This document shows positions 11,904 through 22,900 of a stretch of 64,000 nucleotides of DNA, piece by piece. Both the position numbers and the translations under genes were made by a program. The DNA comes from Ectocarpus siliculosus (taxonomy: Eukaryota > Sar > Phaeophyceae > Ectocarpales > Ectocarpaceae). Positions within the stretch are counted from its first letter, which is position 1; each line of letters opens with the position of its first letter. Location of the stretch: the NCBI GenBank assembly GCA_000310025.1, contig FN649746.1, forward strand, positions 2,156,424 to 2,220,423. Direction: 5' to 3'. The notes beneath the pieces were generated by a model. It saw nothing but the letters and a program-made list of their open reading frames with translations. It did not search any database and was not told where the DNA came from.

Positions 11904-12371
11904 TTACCGGCTTCCTTCTCTTCGTACCCGAAAGTGGTCCCATTGCAGGGGGTAACATGCTCTTTTGCAGTTGGTGGAAGGGGTACCTTTGGCCCCGCAA
12001 CCCCTTGTCTGTATCACAACCTCCTCCGCCATTTCTCTCCACGCGTTCGCGAGCAACGAACTCTCCTTGATCTCGTGCCAACGCGAATACACTGGACCAA
12101 TCTCCATTCCTTCCCTCGACATTGACGTTTTGCCTTCCGCGCATGTTTCATGTACATCGTTTCCGTCCTCTAGCCCTCCGTGGGAAACTCTCAGAGCAGC
12201 GCGATCCTTCAGATTATCATCAGGTTGGCAAGGCCCATCGGCGTCCTTGGCGGAAGAAGCGTAAAACTCAGGATTCCTCCCGCTGGAAGGGAGCTCTGTC
12301 TGCTGCCTGTGGAGACCGTTCGAACCAGCACTTCTGCGTCTATCTCGTAGCATTAGTCGGTCACGCGGCAT
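11904..12371 (-). CDS. hypothetical open frame or exon
   Basis: A 155-codon minus-strand frame with MEIGPVYSRWHEIKESSLL and NAWREMAEEVVIQTRGCGAK. A possible donor (AAAG then GTACCC) after GCGAK would end the exon near 11981. The N-terminal part is hydrophilic. No domain is recognised. It may be the 5' exon of the gene ending at 9637, but this is unproven. Confidence 0.3.
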   Translation of the reverse strand: MPRDRLMLRDRRRSAGSNGLHRQQTELPSSGRNPEFYASSAKDADGPCQPDDNLKDRAALRVSHGGLEDGNDVHETCAEGKTSMSREGMEIGPVYSRWHEIKESSLLANAWREMAEEVVIQTRGCGAKGTPSTNCKRACYPLQWDHFRVRREGSR

Positions 12372-14030
12372 GTTGTCAACGACTTGGACCGCCCGCGATG
12401 ATCAAGCCCCTGCCGCAACCACAATAAAGGCAAGGGACAGTAACGATACGCTCGGTCACTACCGAGTGTTGCCTTGAGGGTTTCAAAATATTTCCACGGG
12501 AGAACGGCCTCTGAAGCATAGCTACCGTCATACCCGATCCCAGTATACGATGACCATTTATTGCAACATTCACACGGCGGCGACCCTGCCTTTGATGCGT
12601 GAGTACGCTGTGGCTCTGCTGCCACTCGAGACAAGAGTGCCGAGAACCGGGAGACGAGTGCGAGGAGCTTAGAGGCGCGCAGAGAAAGCTGGCGGGATAC
12701 CCGCCTATACCTCTCGAGGAGTTTTTCTGAGAGAAATAATTTTCAATGCTTGCATTTCCGCAGCAAAAGGGTGGTCAGCTCCTATTAGACCGCCGGCGGC
12801 AGCATGCCAATGCCTTCGAGAGTGTAGAGATGGAGTACGAGTGTCATTTCATCTTGTCGTAGGCACCCTCGAAAGAAACTGCGAGCACCACACAAACAGG
12901 GAGTGGCAGGGGGCGACGAGAGGGAGACCAAGAACACGATGATGTGCCACTAAAATCGACTAACCCGATGAATCAACGCGGAATAGCGCTAACGAGATTG
13001 TCCGCATGATAATGTTGAAAGAATCGCTGGAATCCGGATTGCTCTTGTGCAAATCAGGATAGCCTCCATCGCTCCTGTTGTTGCTGTTGCTGCTGCTACT
13101 TGCTTACTTCTTCCCTACGGGTCAAGAGAACCGTGCTGTGTTCGTGAACTACTAGAACTTGTCGATGCTTGCGGAAGGACCACGAAGCTCCACACAGGAC
13201 AGAAATCCAAAATCCAGATTCGGAGCTCGGTCACAAGAGGGGTTGAAACGTCCAATAGCAGTAGTAGTAGTTGTAATACAGTATTTAGTGCTCACGGCGA
13301 CTTCGGAATGCAGTTGTTGTTGTTGTCTTCACAATAAAAACCGTTCCGGTCTCCGCTCAGCACTTCTCGTGTCCGTATTGGTCCAACTGATGCGGACGCT
13401 TGCCATGGTCATATGTCAACTACTGTGCCCAAAGACGGCAACCTCGAAAAAAAAAATTAGCTCTACTGGCGACGACACTGTAGACAACTGTACATAGACG
13501 AGACATGGATTGTCAACGTGTGGTTGAGGGTTCGAGCGCAGAGCCGTCCGAGTACACTCGCGGAGGGAAGGAGCTGCTGCACGCTTCTCACGACTGCGTC
13601 AGAAGGCAAACATCAGGCGGAAGGTAGGCTCTGTGTAACCCTGGCTGGTGCGTCAAACATGTACCGAAAGGTGGTGTTTTTCTTAGACTGGCGCCCAGAA
13701 CGATGTGATGAACATATGTAAAACGGATCCGATTTTTGAATTGAAGCCCCAACACACGCAGTTGAGAGGCTCACATGCCAACCCTTTGCAGGCGAGATGC
13801 CATGTCCTGACTGAAGGACCTTGTTGGCACTGCGGAGCAACGCGCCAATCACTATTTGATACCATACCGTAGGAACTGCTGAGGTGACAAACTGTTGTCG
13901 ACACGAAAGATAGACTAAGACATCCCGTAGTCTGCGTACGCCAATATCCAAGACTGACCAACTGATTTTCTTGTAGCTCCCCGACCTTCCTGGTTGGCTC
14001 CTTCCGCTCTCCTTCTCTTTATCCATCATA
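12372..14030. other. no gene seen
   Basis: Short frames only. A GTTGTTGTTGTCTTCACAATA block followed by CGTTCCGGTCTCCGCTCAG at about 13313-13362 recurs at about 34700-34748, which marks a small dispersed repeat. Confidence 0.3.
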
Positions 14031-14102
14031 CGCCTCACCCCCTTTCTCTCTCTCTTTCTCTCCCCCTCCCCCCTCTCTCTCCTTCTCTCTCCCTCTCTTT
14101 GT
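14031..14102. repeat. (CT)n polypyrimidine microsatellite
   Basis: About 70 bp of TCTC/CCCT runs without interruption by purines except at the borders. Confidence 0.8.
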
Positions 14103-14455
14103 AGATCTATGCATGCCGGTAAGGAGCAGTGGACCATGTCCGATTCGCAACATTTTTTTTGCGGCGAAATAGCGACCGGTTGGATGTTCCGTGGTTCAGG
14201 TTCAGCAGTTCAGCAGCTTGGATCCTTGGATGCTTGGGTCTTGGATCTTGTGTTCAAAGAATACACACGATCCAAACATCCAAGGGCTGCTGAAGTATTT
14301 GACGTAAGCATTATTAGCGATTGATCTGCCGTATGCATACAAATAGAATTTGCGAATGGTACTTTGAATAACCATCATTCATTGTTCCTCCGTTTCGAAA
14401 CTGTTTCGAACCAATGTTTCTCGGTTGTCACTCGCGACGTGGTTGATTGACATCG

Positions 14456-14667
14456 CCGTGGGTGACATGATACACTCGTCTACACCCCCTGGACCAATTT
14501 TCTTGACTACGCCGCCACAAAGAGGACGCCAAAATCAATGGAATGTTTTCGGAAGCTCTGGACGAGACGGTTCCAATGCCGCAGTCTCTGCGCCGCCACG
14601 CTCCCTTGGAGCATTCGACCTTCGAAAATCGGGCCAGGGTGGGTGACATCTAATGTCATCTACGGTG
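14456..14667. mobile_element. MITE family M1, copy 1
   Basis: About 212 bp bounded by inverted ends: CCGTGGGTGACATGATACAC..ACACCCCCTGG and CCAGGGTGGGTGACATCTAA..TACGG. The interior holds GGAAGCTCTGGACGAGACGG and TTCCAATGCCGC, shared with copies at 20791-21013 and 22075-22295. No coding capacity. Confidence 0.6.
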
Positions 14668-15428
14668 CTACTTGTGTTTCACGCCGCGCACGCGCGATGG
14701 GTTGAGTACCGGGATATCAGATTGGAGAGAGAGGGGGACAAGATGTTTCCCGAACTGGCGATCATTTCCCTCTAGAGTTGTATTAACTTGTGTTGAAAAT
14801 ACCGCGCACTTCGTCTCCCGGAGAAACGAGACGTTTGCCGCACCCACAACGTTTTCGTTCGAATTTCGAAATGGACTGCGAGAGAGGAATCACCCACTGC
14901 TGTTTCGAGGGGCCGTTACTTGGAGTTTCACTACTAGTTGGTTTCGGGTGTTTGGGTTCCAACTGCCACAGGGTGTGTACACCGTCCGGGTCGTTTTCAG
15001 CTCCTCTGGCCCCTTTACAGCATGTAGGAACTTCCGCCCACGTCCAGCAAGAAAATAGTACCAGTGGAGGTTACGCTTTCGCAGGCGCAAACCTGGCCGT
15101 CATCGCGTTAGCCTCGAAGCACCGTTGGTTGGTTCAAACGCAGGACGGCAAAAGATTAAAAACAAAAAAAATGCTGCGAAAGTAGGGAATCGTCCTCGAC
15201 GAAAAACGTTGGGAAATGGGACCTTTACATAGGTCGCCCCCACGCTTGACTTCCAACCATCATTTTTTCCGAGCCTCCTCTCTTGTTTGCTGCTAACTTC
15301 TATAAGAGGGGTTCACTCGACCGGCTGTCGGCGAGCCCATTTACTTCTGGGTGCACTACGTTATCAGAAACTCTACAAGCTCGAAATTGTTGGGGGGGGG
15401 GGGGGGGGGGGTTTCCCCCCTCCCCCCA
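14668..15428. other. no gene supported; ends in G/C homopolymer
   Basis: Several short frames without support. The stretch ends in a run of about 19 G followed by TTTCCCCCCTCCCCCCA and then the assembly gap. Confidence 0.3.
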
Positions 15429-15528
15429 NNNNNNNNNNNNNNNNNNNNNNNNNNNNNNNNNNNNNNNNNNNNNNNNNNNNNNNNNNNNNNNNNNNNNNNN
15501 NNNNNNNNNNNNNNNNNNNNNNNNNNNN
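15429..15528. other. assembly gap (100 N)
   Basis: Exactly 100 N, a conventional placeholder for a gap of unknown size. It is flanked on the left by a long G tract and C tract. Confidence 0.95.
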
Positions 15529-15907
15529 GAATCCTCCAACGCAAAACGGTGGTTCCGCCAGGTTTTGGCGAGTGGCGGGATCCGAACACGAGCAATCTTC
15601 CACCACAATCAGATATCCAACGTGAAAAGACGGGATCATCTTCGACGGACGTTGGGGAAATTAGATCACCGCCCCCTCTATTCGGCTCAACCACAAAGAA
15701 GCTACAGCAGTCCACCGCGTCAGCAAAAGTGTCGTCTACGGGAAGGACCTCTTCGCAAGCATAAGCCCCTGTGCAATCGTCGCACATCAACCACCTTGTC
15801 CGGACAGGAGAAACAAAGGGTGGCTGTCCCATCACTGTCACTCGGGCGCAATACTCCCGGCCTCTTTATTGCTCCATAAGGAGGTACTCACGCGTGAGGA
15901 CGAAAAC

Positions 15908-16089
15908 CTGAAATCACACAAGTCCTCGTGGCACGCGCGGCCAAAGAACATCCATTTGCCAAGATCGTATCGGATCCCGCACGACGCCTCACCGGGGGGG
16001 TCAAAAATATCTCGCGTCGACTCCGATCCGATAAATTGGACCTTGGCACCACTATCCAACCACAAGGATTCATAAAAACGTGGAGATAT
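15908..16089 (-). CDS. orphan exon of an unrecognised gene
   Basis: On the minus strand, acceptor GAAGTAG opens a 60-codon frame starting ISPRFYESLWLDSGAK, then FIGSESTRDIFDPPGEAS, CGIRYDLGKWMFFGRACHED and LCDF. It closes at a TTTCAG/GTTTTC donor. The Trp/Phe/Gly/Cys-rich content looks genuinely coding. Neighbouring exons were not resolved: upstream lies a two-copy tandem repeat and downstream the assembly gap. It lies just beyond the FIS1 stop on the same strand and is a separate gene or a relic. Confidence 0.4.
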
Positions 16090-16404
16090 CTACTTCCAAT
16101 CTCGCTCTCCCCTACAGTGCCGTTGTTGCAGCTTTTCGAAGCCTCTTCAGTTGCGCAAATACGACCCCTTTTCCGCCGAACTATGGGAGGCCAGGCCACT
16201 CGGGCACTTGGATACCGCTCACAACTCTAGCAAGACTGCACCAAAATCCCTGCTCCCAACCTCGCTCCCCCCTGCACGGTGCGGTTGTTGCAGCTGTTCG
16301 AAATATCTTCAAAAGCGTAAATACCACCCCTTTTCCGCCCGACAACGGGAGGCTGGGCGACTCGGGCACTTGGATAGCGCTTCCAAACTCTTGCAAGACT
16401 GCAC
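16081..16404. repeat. two-copy tandem duplication, ~160 bp, abutting a splice acceptor
   Basis: Blocks CTCGCTC(T/C)CCC, GTTGTTGCAGCT.TTCGAA, CCCCTTTTCCGCC and ACTCGGGCACTTGGATA repeat at offsets of 160-162 bp. On the minus strand the copy nearer the orphan exon supplies its acceptor (GAAGTAG), and the other carries a comparable GGGAGCAG. Confidence 0.7.
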
Positions 16405-16499
16405 GAAAATCCCTGGACGCCGACACCTTGTAGGGCGGAATCCACGCCCCATTTTTCCACGGCAACGCGGCGCAAAATCGTGAGAAGCAGCACATCACA

Positions 16500-19400
16500 T
16501 CATCGACGGGAAAGCAACGCTCCGACGAGGATGCCCAGACCCGCCACGGCCGCGCCTCCCGCGGCGACGTTCCTCACAGTCTCATCTTGGGGTGTCGAAA
16601 AAAAGCAAGAGCAAGCAAGCGAGTGAATGGAAATTTCATTGGTCAGAGAATGGAGCGTTCTTCGCTTCGCCTCGTGTATGTTTTACGAAAGTTGAGCAGC
16701 CGCGCAAATTTCGCTGCCTGACCGGGGATGAGCCCCCCCCACCCGGGCGCTCTGCGTACTTCACTGCAAGGATTTGATTTTCATGGTACTTTTCGCACAC
16801 GCCTATGTATGTACACGAGCTTTACGCCTACCTCGGGTTGAGATGGACGTTTGCTGTATCGGGGGGGGGGGGGCACAGTTGCCAGCAGGTATGCCGTCGT
16901 TCGTGTTTCTCCCCTCTTGCATTGTTTGCGCGACAGGAAGGGTTGCATCGCTGGCACCATCCGACGGAATGTTCTCAGGCAGCTCTTACGAAGACCAATC
17001 AAAACAAGCGCAACCAAGGGTCGACAGCAGTCTCGACGACCCATGCAGAAATGAACAAAAGCAACCCTTCTTGCATGCGAAAGGAACCAGAACGCGCCGT
17101 GGGGGAACAACAGAGGTGCACTCGTGCACTCAATTTCAGCAACAGTCAAGGGCACATTTTTTCTTTTTTTTTTCGCATCCGGATACCACGTGTGAATGGC
17201 GTTAGACAGTTGGTATGTCGGGCGGCTCCTGTTCTGCGATGAGTTAAGGGCCATACCACCTTTGAATCGCCAGCAGCAACGACCCAGGAGGGGCTAAGGT
17301 GGGCCAACATGGAGAGGGCAGTAGGGCGCCCGTACGGGCAGACAACGCTTGGTCAACCGGGGAGCCGATACATGAGCACGACTCACTTCTGCGGGCAACG
17401 GCCTCCTGGACAGCCTTGTGCAAGGTTTGCGCGGCGGGCATGTCTGGGTCCATCCTCAGAACGATCTCCACCATGCTGCGGCACTCCTCGTATCGTCCCA
17501 TCCTGCCAACCAAAAGCCGACGAGGGCAAAGAGACGAGGTTGAAAACAGAAAAAGAAGAGAAAATGCCTTCGGGTCCAACCTTCGCCAAGCGCACGCTAT
17601 GCCTGTTGCAAGCTCGCAGGCTGCGTGGGGCCTCGAGGAGGCATGAACTGCGCGACCATTGCTGCTTGTCTGCGCCCTTTCCAAACACAAAACGTCGAGT
17701 CTCGAGGCACGCGGCACCGGGCATGAGATCGACCGCAACCTCTGCATAAACTGACGGCCGAGACAAGAAGGTGAAAGGTCTGCATGCGGTCTCTTCGAGC
17801 TGACGCACAACAACAGGCTAGGGTGCTATCCTGAAAAAAAAAAAGCTCGCTTCTTCTTGCTCGGTGGTGACAAGGCTTCTCTGCACATGCAAGTATCGCC
17901 GCCGAGTTGCATTCAATGAACAACTGCACCACGCATCACACGGGCGAAAATAGAAACCTGCACATCGTAGATCGCGGCAGCAGCAACAACAACAACAGCA
18001 ACTCAGGTCTGTATGTATCAGCTACTTGAGGTGTTGATACTGCTCTTGGTCTCACCGGTACAGCGCGAGAGCCATGCTGTAGTAGCACTCCCCAACGTGG
18101 TAGCTGCTTTCAGCAAGACCTGGCACATCACGAGGGAACGGAAGGGAAGGAGGGCAACAACGAGGAGGAACGGTGAAGAAGGAAAGGAGCACGTCCTACG
18201 CAGCGGGACTCTGCCAGAGGTTACAAAGCACACACCAACCGACACCCAGACCAATTGTGCAATGATTTTTCGATCCGCAACTTCTATCGAGAAGAAAAAG
18301 TGTGGAAGTGGACCCTCGAAGCCCGTGTTTCATTGCCCCGATGAGCTGCTTTCCTTGGTCAGTCGGAAAGAGCGTTCGTCCTTTATCAACGAGCACACAA
18401 GCGCCCCCGTGGACCAGACAAGAATGTCGTGTCTTCATGGTCCAGCCGACGGCACGGACTGCGCTTACAGTCGAACCACACACCCTTGCACACCGTCAAC
18501 ATAAACACGCACGGCAGTGGGCGATCACGGCGTAGCCTGAGAAGGAGAGCCTTAAACCCATGGATATCATCACCATATGCATACGACAGACGAGGGCCAA
18601 CCCACCTTCCAACAGAGACATTCCCTCGCGATTCTTGTCGTGGGATCTGGTCTTGATTAGCGTAAGGGCGTACTGGAACTTGATGTCGAGGTTTGGCTCG
18701 TCCTTGTTGCTCTCCTGCAGCCACATGTCCCGCAATCTCTGTTGTTTCGGTGTTCGAAAGGGAAACGGCGGACGAAACGCGCGCACGCGGGCGCCAGGTG
18801 TATTGAATCAGAATGGAGCGATAGGATACATCGACCGAGACTACAGAATGTAGCCTACACTACTTGCGCTGTTTCTTTTTTCCCTGGACAATCTTGGCAT
18901 TTGAAACTCAAATATGCCCCCCAAGTCCCTGGACAGTCAAAAAGGAGTGTTGCCCATTGTTTCTTGAGTTTTTTTTCAATTCTGTTCCGGACGCCCTTCG
19001 ACAGTAGTACACGATGATGTGTTTTGGGTTTGTTTTTTTGGATCGACCACCTGGAGTAACAGGACGAAGGCCTGCAAAAGGTCCTGTTTTTTTCCTTGTT
19101 CTATTGTCCGAGGGATCGGTGACACCTTTTGGGAATTAATTGCGCGCACAGCCACAGCACCTAACAAAATGCGACGATGCCGGCCAATACATCGCAAACA
19201 CCCGTGGAACCTTGGCGCGAGAAAACTCCAGGAAAGCAAACGTCAGCAGCTTGCAACGAGCTTTCAAAAAAATAGAGGGAGAAGAGACACACGGTTCAAA
19301 CAGCAAATTCTGCACATGCGGGACGATTCGCCAGCGTCAATATGAAGACCGTTCCTCGGCCAGATACAAAAGAAGACACGAAATCACGGTTGGAACGCAC

Positions 19401-19673
19401 ACGTGCGGTTCGCCCCTCACGTCGTTTGAATACTTTGACATCGACATCACTCAGGTGGCGGCAAAGAGCAACGCACCTGAGGCGCGAACTCAGGAGCGCC
19501 GAAGCAAAGTCCAGTCTACACTGCTGGTTACAGCAGTACTACAGCAGTATTCTGGAACAAAACACAGCACGTAGGTTTCTACACACAACACTCACAGGGC
19601 AGCTTGCTTCCGCAACGGGAGCCTCCGCCTTCAGCTGTTGGTCCAACAGCTCCGAGTTGACCTTCGACGGCAT
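16500..19673 (-). CDS. FIS1: mitochondrial fission 1 protein FIS1
   Basis: Five exons on the minus strand, with all phases agreeing: 19596-19673, 18606-18738, 18056-18119, 17387-17502, 16500-16585 (477 nt, 158 aa; the family is usually ~150). Fis1 is a tail-anchored adaptor on the mitochondrial and peroxisomal outer membrane that recruits division factors through a TPR-like bundle. The start MPSKVNSELLDQQ is the first ATG and ends at a GTGAGT donor. The core contains FQYALTLIKTRSHDKNREG then MSLLEG, matching the family's FEYA.CL..S......G..LLE block, followed by SSYHVGECYYSMALALY and MGRYEECRSMVEIVLRMDPD. The last exon gives the anchor NVAAGGAAVAGLGILVGALL with a basic SRR end, as expected for a tail anchor. 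It is divergent from the eL13 gene, with 296 bp between start codons. Intron 3 holds a CAG/CAA simple repeat near 17982. Recognition rests on the domain pattern and tail anchor, and no database search was made. Confidence 0.85.
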
Positions 19674-19969
19674 GGCTGCTAGTGTGCTAGTGTTTTTTTT
19701 CCTGTTGGCAACAAGCAGCGTCTAGGAGAAGCAGAGCAGTGGGGCTTGGGGAGCAGAGAGACACACACACATGCAGCGACGAGGAGAAAAAAAAAAATGG
19801 GGGCAACGCTGAATGAATATTCGTCTTTGTTTCGGTGTGGCTTTCGAAACGGAGAAATGGTAGGGGGGTGATGCCAAAGTCGAGCCCCCCTTTTCCGTGG
19901 CTCTGGCTGGTGCTGGGTGCAGCTCCTCTCAGTGCCCTGGTCTGCGAGCTTCGTCGCGTGTGAGGCAAG
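19674..19969. promoter_or_regulatory. shared FIS1/eL13 head-to-head intergenic region
   Basis: 296 bp separate the FIS1 ATG (minus) from the eL13 ATG (plus). They contain A/T tracts (T8 at about 19692, A11 at about 19787) and an ACACACACACA run at about 19760. Both 5' UTRs and any bidirectional promoter must lie here, unless a transcript starts farther away. No TATA box is evident. Confidence 0.5.
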
Positions 19970-22900
19970 ATGGTGAAACACAACAACGTCGTGCCGAACG
20001 GCCACTTCCACAAGAAGTGGCAGAGGAGGGTCCGGACATGGTTCGACCAGGTGAGAAGGCTGCAGCAGCAGCGATCCCCAAGCATCAAAGGCAGGAGAGC
20101 TGTAAACCCCCAAAACTTGCACGACCAAAGGAATGGCTCCCCTATTGGGGGCGGCTGCGTGGCAGTCCCCTATAGCCAAGGGATTGAAAGAGAATGGTCT
20201 CTGGGTATGACGTTCAGCAGTGTGTCTTCACTGTGCTTGCTTGTTCGGGGAGGTTTGTGTCAAGACCGTAAAAAGTGCATATCTACCAAACTCGCGTGTG
20301 TGTGGCAAGCCGTCGTTTGGACAGCAGGGGCAGGGCAGGCCTGTGGCCATTATCTTGCCGCTTGACTTGGAGCACCGCGGCTTATATGGAGGCACACAGC
20401 ACTACTGTTGCTACTGTTGCCAGTGCCCGCAGTTCTTCTGGCCGTTCCGTCTGCTCCAGGAACCCCCGAACTTGACACGCTATGATGTTCACGAATCTGT
20501 AGCTGTGTGCTCCCGTGTTGGACGACGGGAGCGGGCAGGGACATGGGAGTCCGATTCCCCTAAGGCAGTACTTGCAGAGTACAACATGGTACAGCACGCG
20601 ACGACTGCTGGGATGCACTTATTTGCACTGTTGTATTTGTCCCTGGCTGTCGAGCTTCGTGTCACCTGGAGGACGTATCAACGGAACTTGACATGCGTCG
20701 AGCCGTTCAAAGCAGCGCCTGGTGTCTGGTATACTCAAGTCTAGTGTAAAATTGCTGTGGTGTTGATTTCGGGTCTTGGGGGGGCGCTGCCGTAGGTTAC
20801 ATGATGTAAGATATCACACCCCCTTGGACCGATTTTCAATGCTGGATTACTCCACAACGAAGAGGATGCCGAAATTACCGGATATGATTTCGGAAACTCT
20901 CGATGAGACGGTTCCAACGCCGCCATCATCGGCACCGTCAACGCTTTTTTCTGCCGAGAAATCGAGCTTCGAAAATTGGTCCAGGGGGTGTGATGTGTTC
21001 TGCGACTCAAGGTGTGCGACACGAACGGAAGGGCGGCTTTGCCGTTCCTTTTCGGTTGGGCTAGTGAGGTGCAATCACTCGATGTAGTTTCCTGTGCAAC
21101 AGCGTCGACATCTGCCTTCAATATGCAGCGATAGCCTATATCTTATTGGAATGTATGTTCTCAACGAGTAGTGAACGGCCCTACTTGGTGGACACCCAAG
21201 CACCACGGCGAAGTTTTTTCACCACGAGCAAAGCAATCCCCTTTGGCTTCTGTGCCGAGCGCCATTGCTGACGGTTTTCCGGGCAGGGGCACTATCTCAA
21301 GCGCGACCAAATTGGCTGGCTTTTGTTTCGCCGAACGAAGAGAACACTCGACTTGAGATATTGAGATATGTTTCGTGCTCTTGATCAGACCAAGCCTACG
21401 TCGCGCGTCAGAGTACGATAATGAACCTTTGAGCAACTTGGCCGCCGTCTTTTCACGCACCTGCTGTGAGTGGGTGACTTAACTTGTGAAGATCGCTGTC
21501 GTAGATCCGGAACTCTGTCGGGCCGAGCTTTCGTCGTGCATACGCATGCGGAAATACATGCTTGTTTTTACAAACTTGACAACAGCTAACAAACTTGACA
21601 ACAGCAGTAGGTGCGCATAGGTGAGCTCACCTCGTGAGAGATGCCAGAGCTCAAGTGCTGGTACTGCGATTGCCAATGGCAGAGGTCTGGCTATGAGCCC
21701 GAGCTGCATCGTGTCACAGGCTTGTTTTTGCAGCTCGTGGCCTCTGTCGATGGATGAGCAACATCGTGGAAGGATAAAAAGCACACTCACGAACGAACTG
21801 CTGGTGCTTTTTTTCGTCTGTTTGCTAAACCTCACCCTTTCCTTTCCTCGCCGCCAAATCGTGTTTTGTGTGCGCGATCGCGGGGTTGTCCCGTGTTTCC
21901 TAACTCGCTTCGACGGTTACACAGCCCGCCAAGAAGAAGGCGCGCCGCCAGGCTCGGCAGGAGAAGGCCGCTAAGATGGCGCCGCGCCCCACCCAGCTCC
22001 TCCGGCCGGCAGTGCACTGCCCCACGATCAAGGTGAGGGGTAGTGCGAAGTTTTTTTTCTACGGAGTATGCATGTACCGTATATGACACAAGATAACACA
22101 CCCCCTGGCCCGATTTTCAAAGCTCGATTACTCGATGACGAAGAGGATACATAAACGAAATTATACATTTTCGAAAAGCTCCCAACGCGACGGTTCCAAC
22201 GCCGCCGTTTTCGGCGCTGTGAGTCTCCCTGCTGTTGAGAAATAGATCTTTGAAAATCGGTCAAGGGGGTGTGTTATCTTGTGTCATGTACGGTATTTCC
22301 TCTCACATCTCCGGTCCAGTCTGCTCGGGCCTTTGGTCACGCATAACTGTAGGAATTGAGGCGAACAGTTCATTTTTTGCGGGCTGTTGGGGGCACTCGC
22401 GGTCCCAACCAATTTAGTCTCTCGAAGAGTCAGACTGCTGTTTCAGCGTGCCGCACTTCTGATGCCCCTCAGAAGACACTACTGTACTATGTTAACAAGG
22501 TACCATCCAAAACGTGGCTGAAGCAGAGCCTCCGGTACATTGCACACACTGCGTGAGGGAACGGTAAATGATCCTACAATAGTGTTGGGAACGCTCTCAA
22601 CAACTCTATATATGACCTGTGGCAAGAAGTTGGAGTTGGCGGGTGGTGCTCTACACCACCTAGCTTGTGCGAGTCTGCGCAACCAGCGTTGACATCAAAG
22701 AAAGGTCTGCGTGCTCATGACCTAGAGTACCTGAGACGCTTTGCTCTTGAAGGTGCGCCGAATCAGAGATTGGTGTTCACCCGCTGTGTTTCGTGTGCCG
22801 CCGTGCCGTAGACGTCGGATTTACTCCGCAGCACCCCCGAAAGGGGGCGCCGTGAGTGAGAAATTCAGCCACACTGCCCCCTGTGTCGATACTGCGCCGG

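Noticed and set aside
13040-13100. CTG/TTG-rich stretch as a coding poly-Leu or poly-Gln exon
   Set aside because: A short simple repeat without a supported frame.
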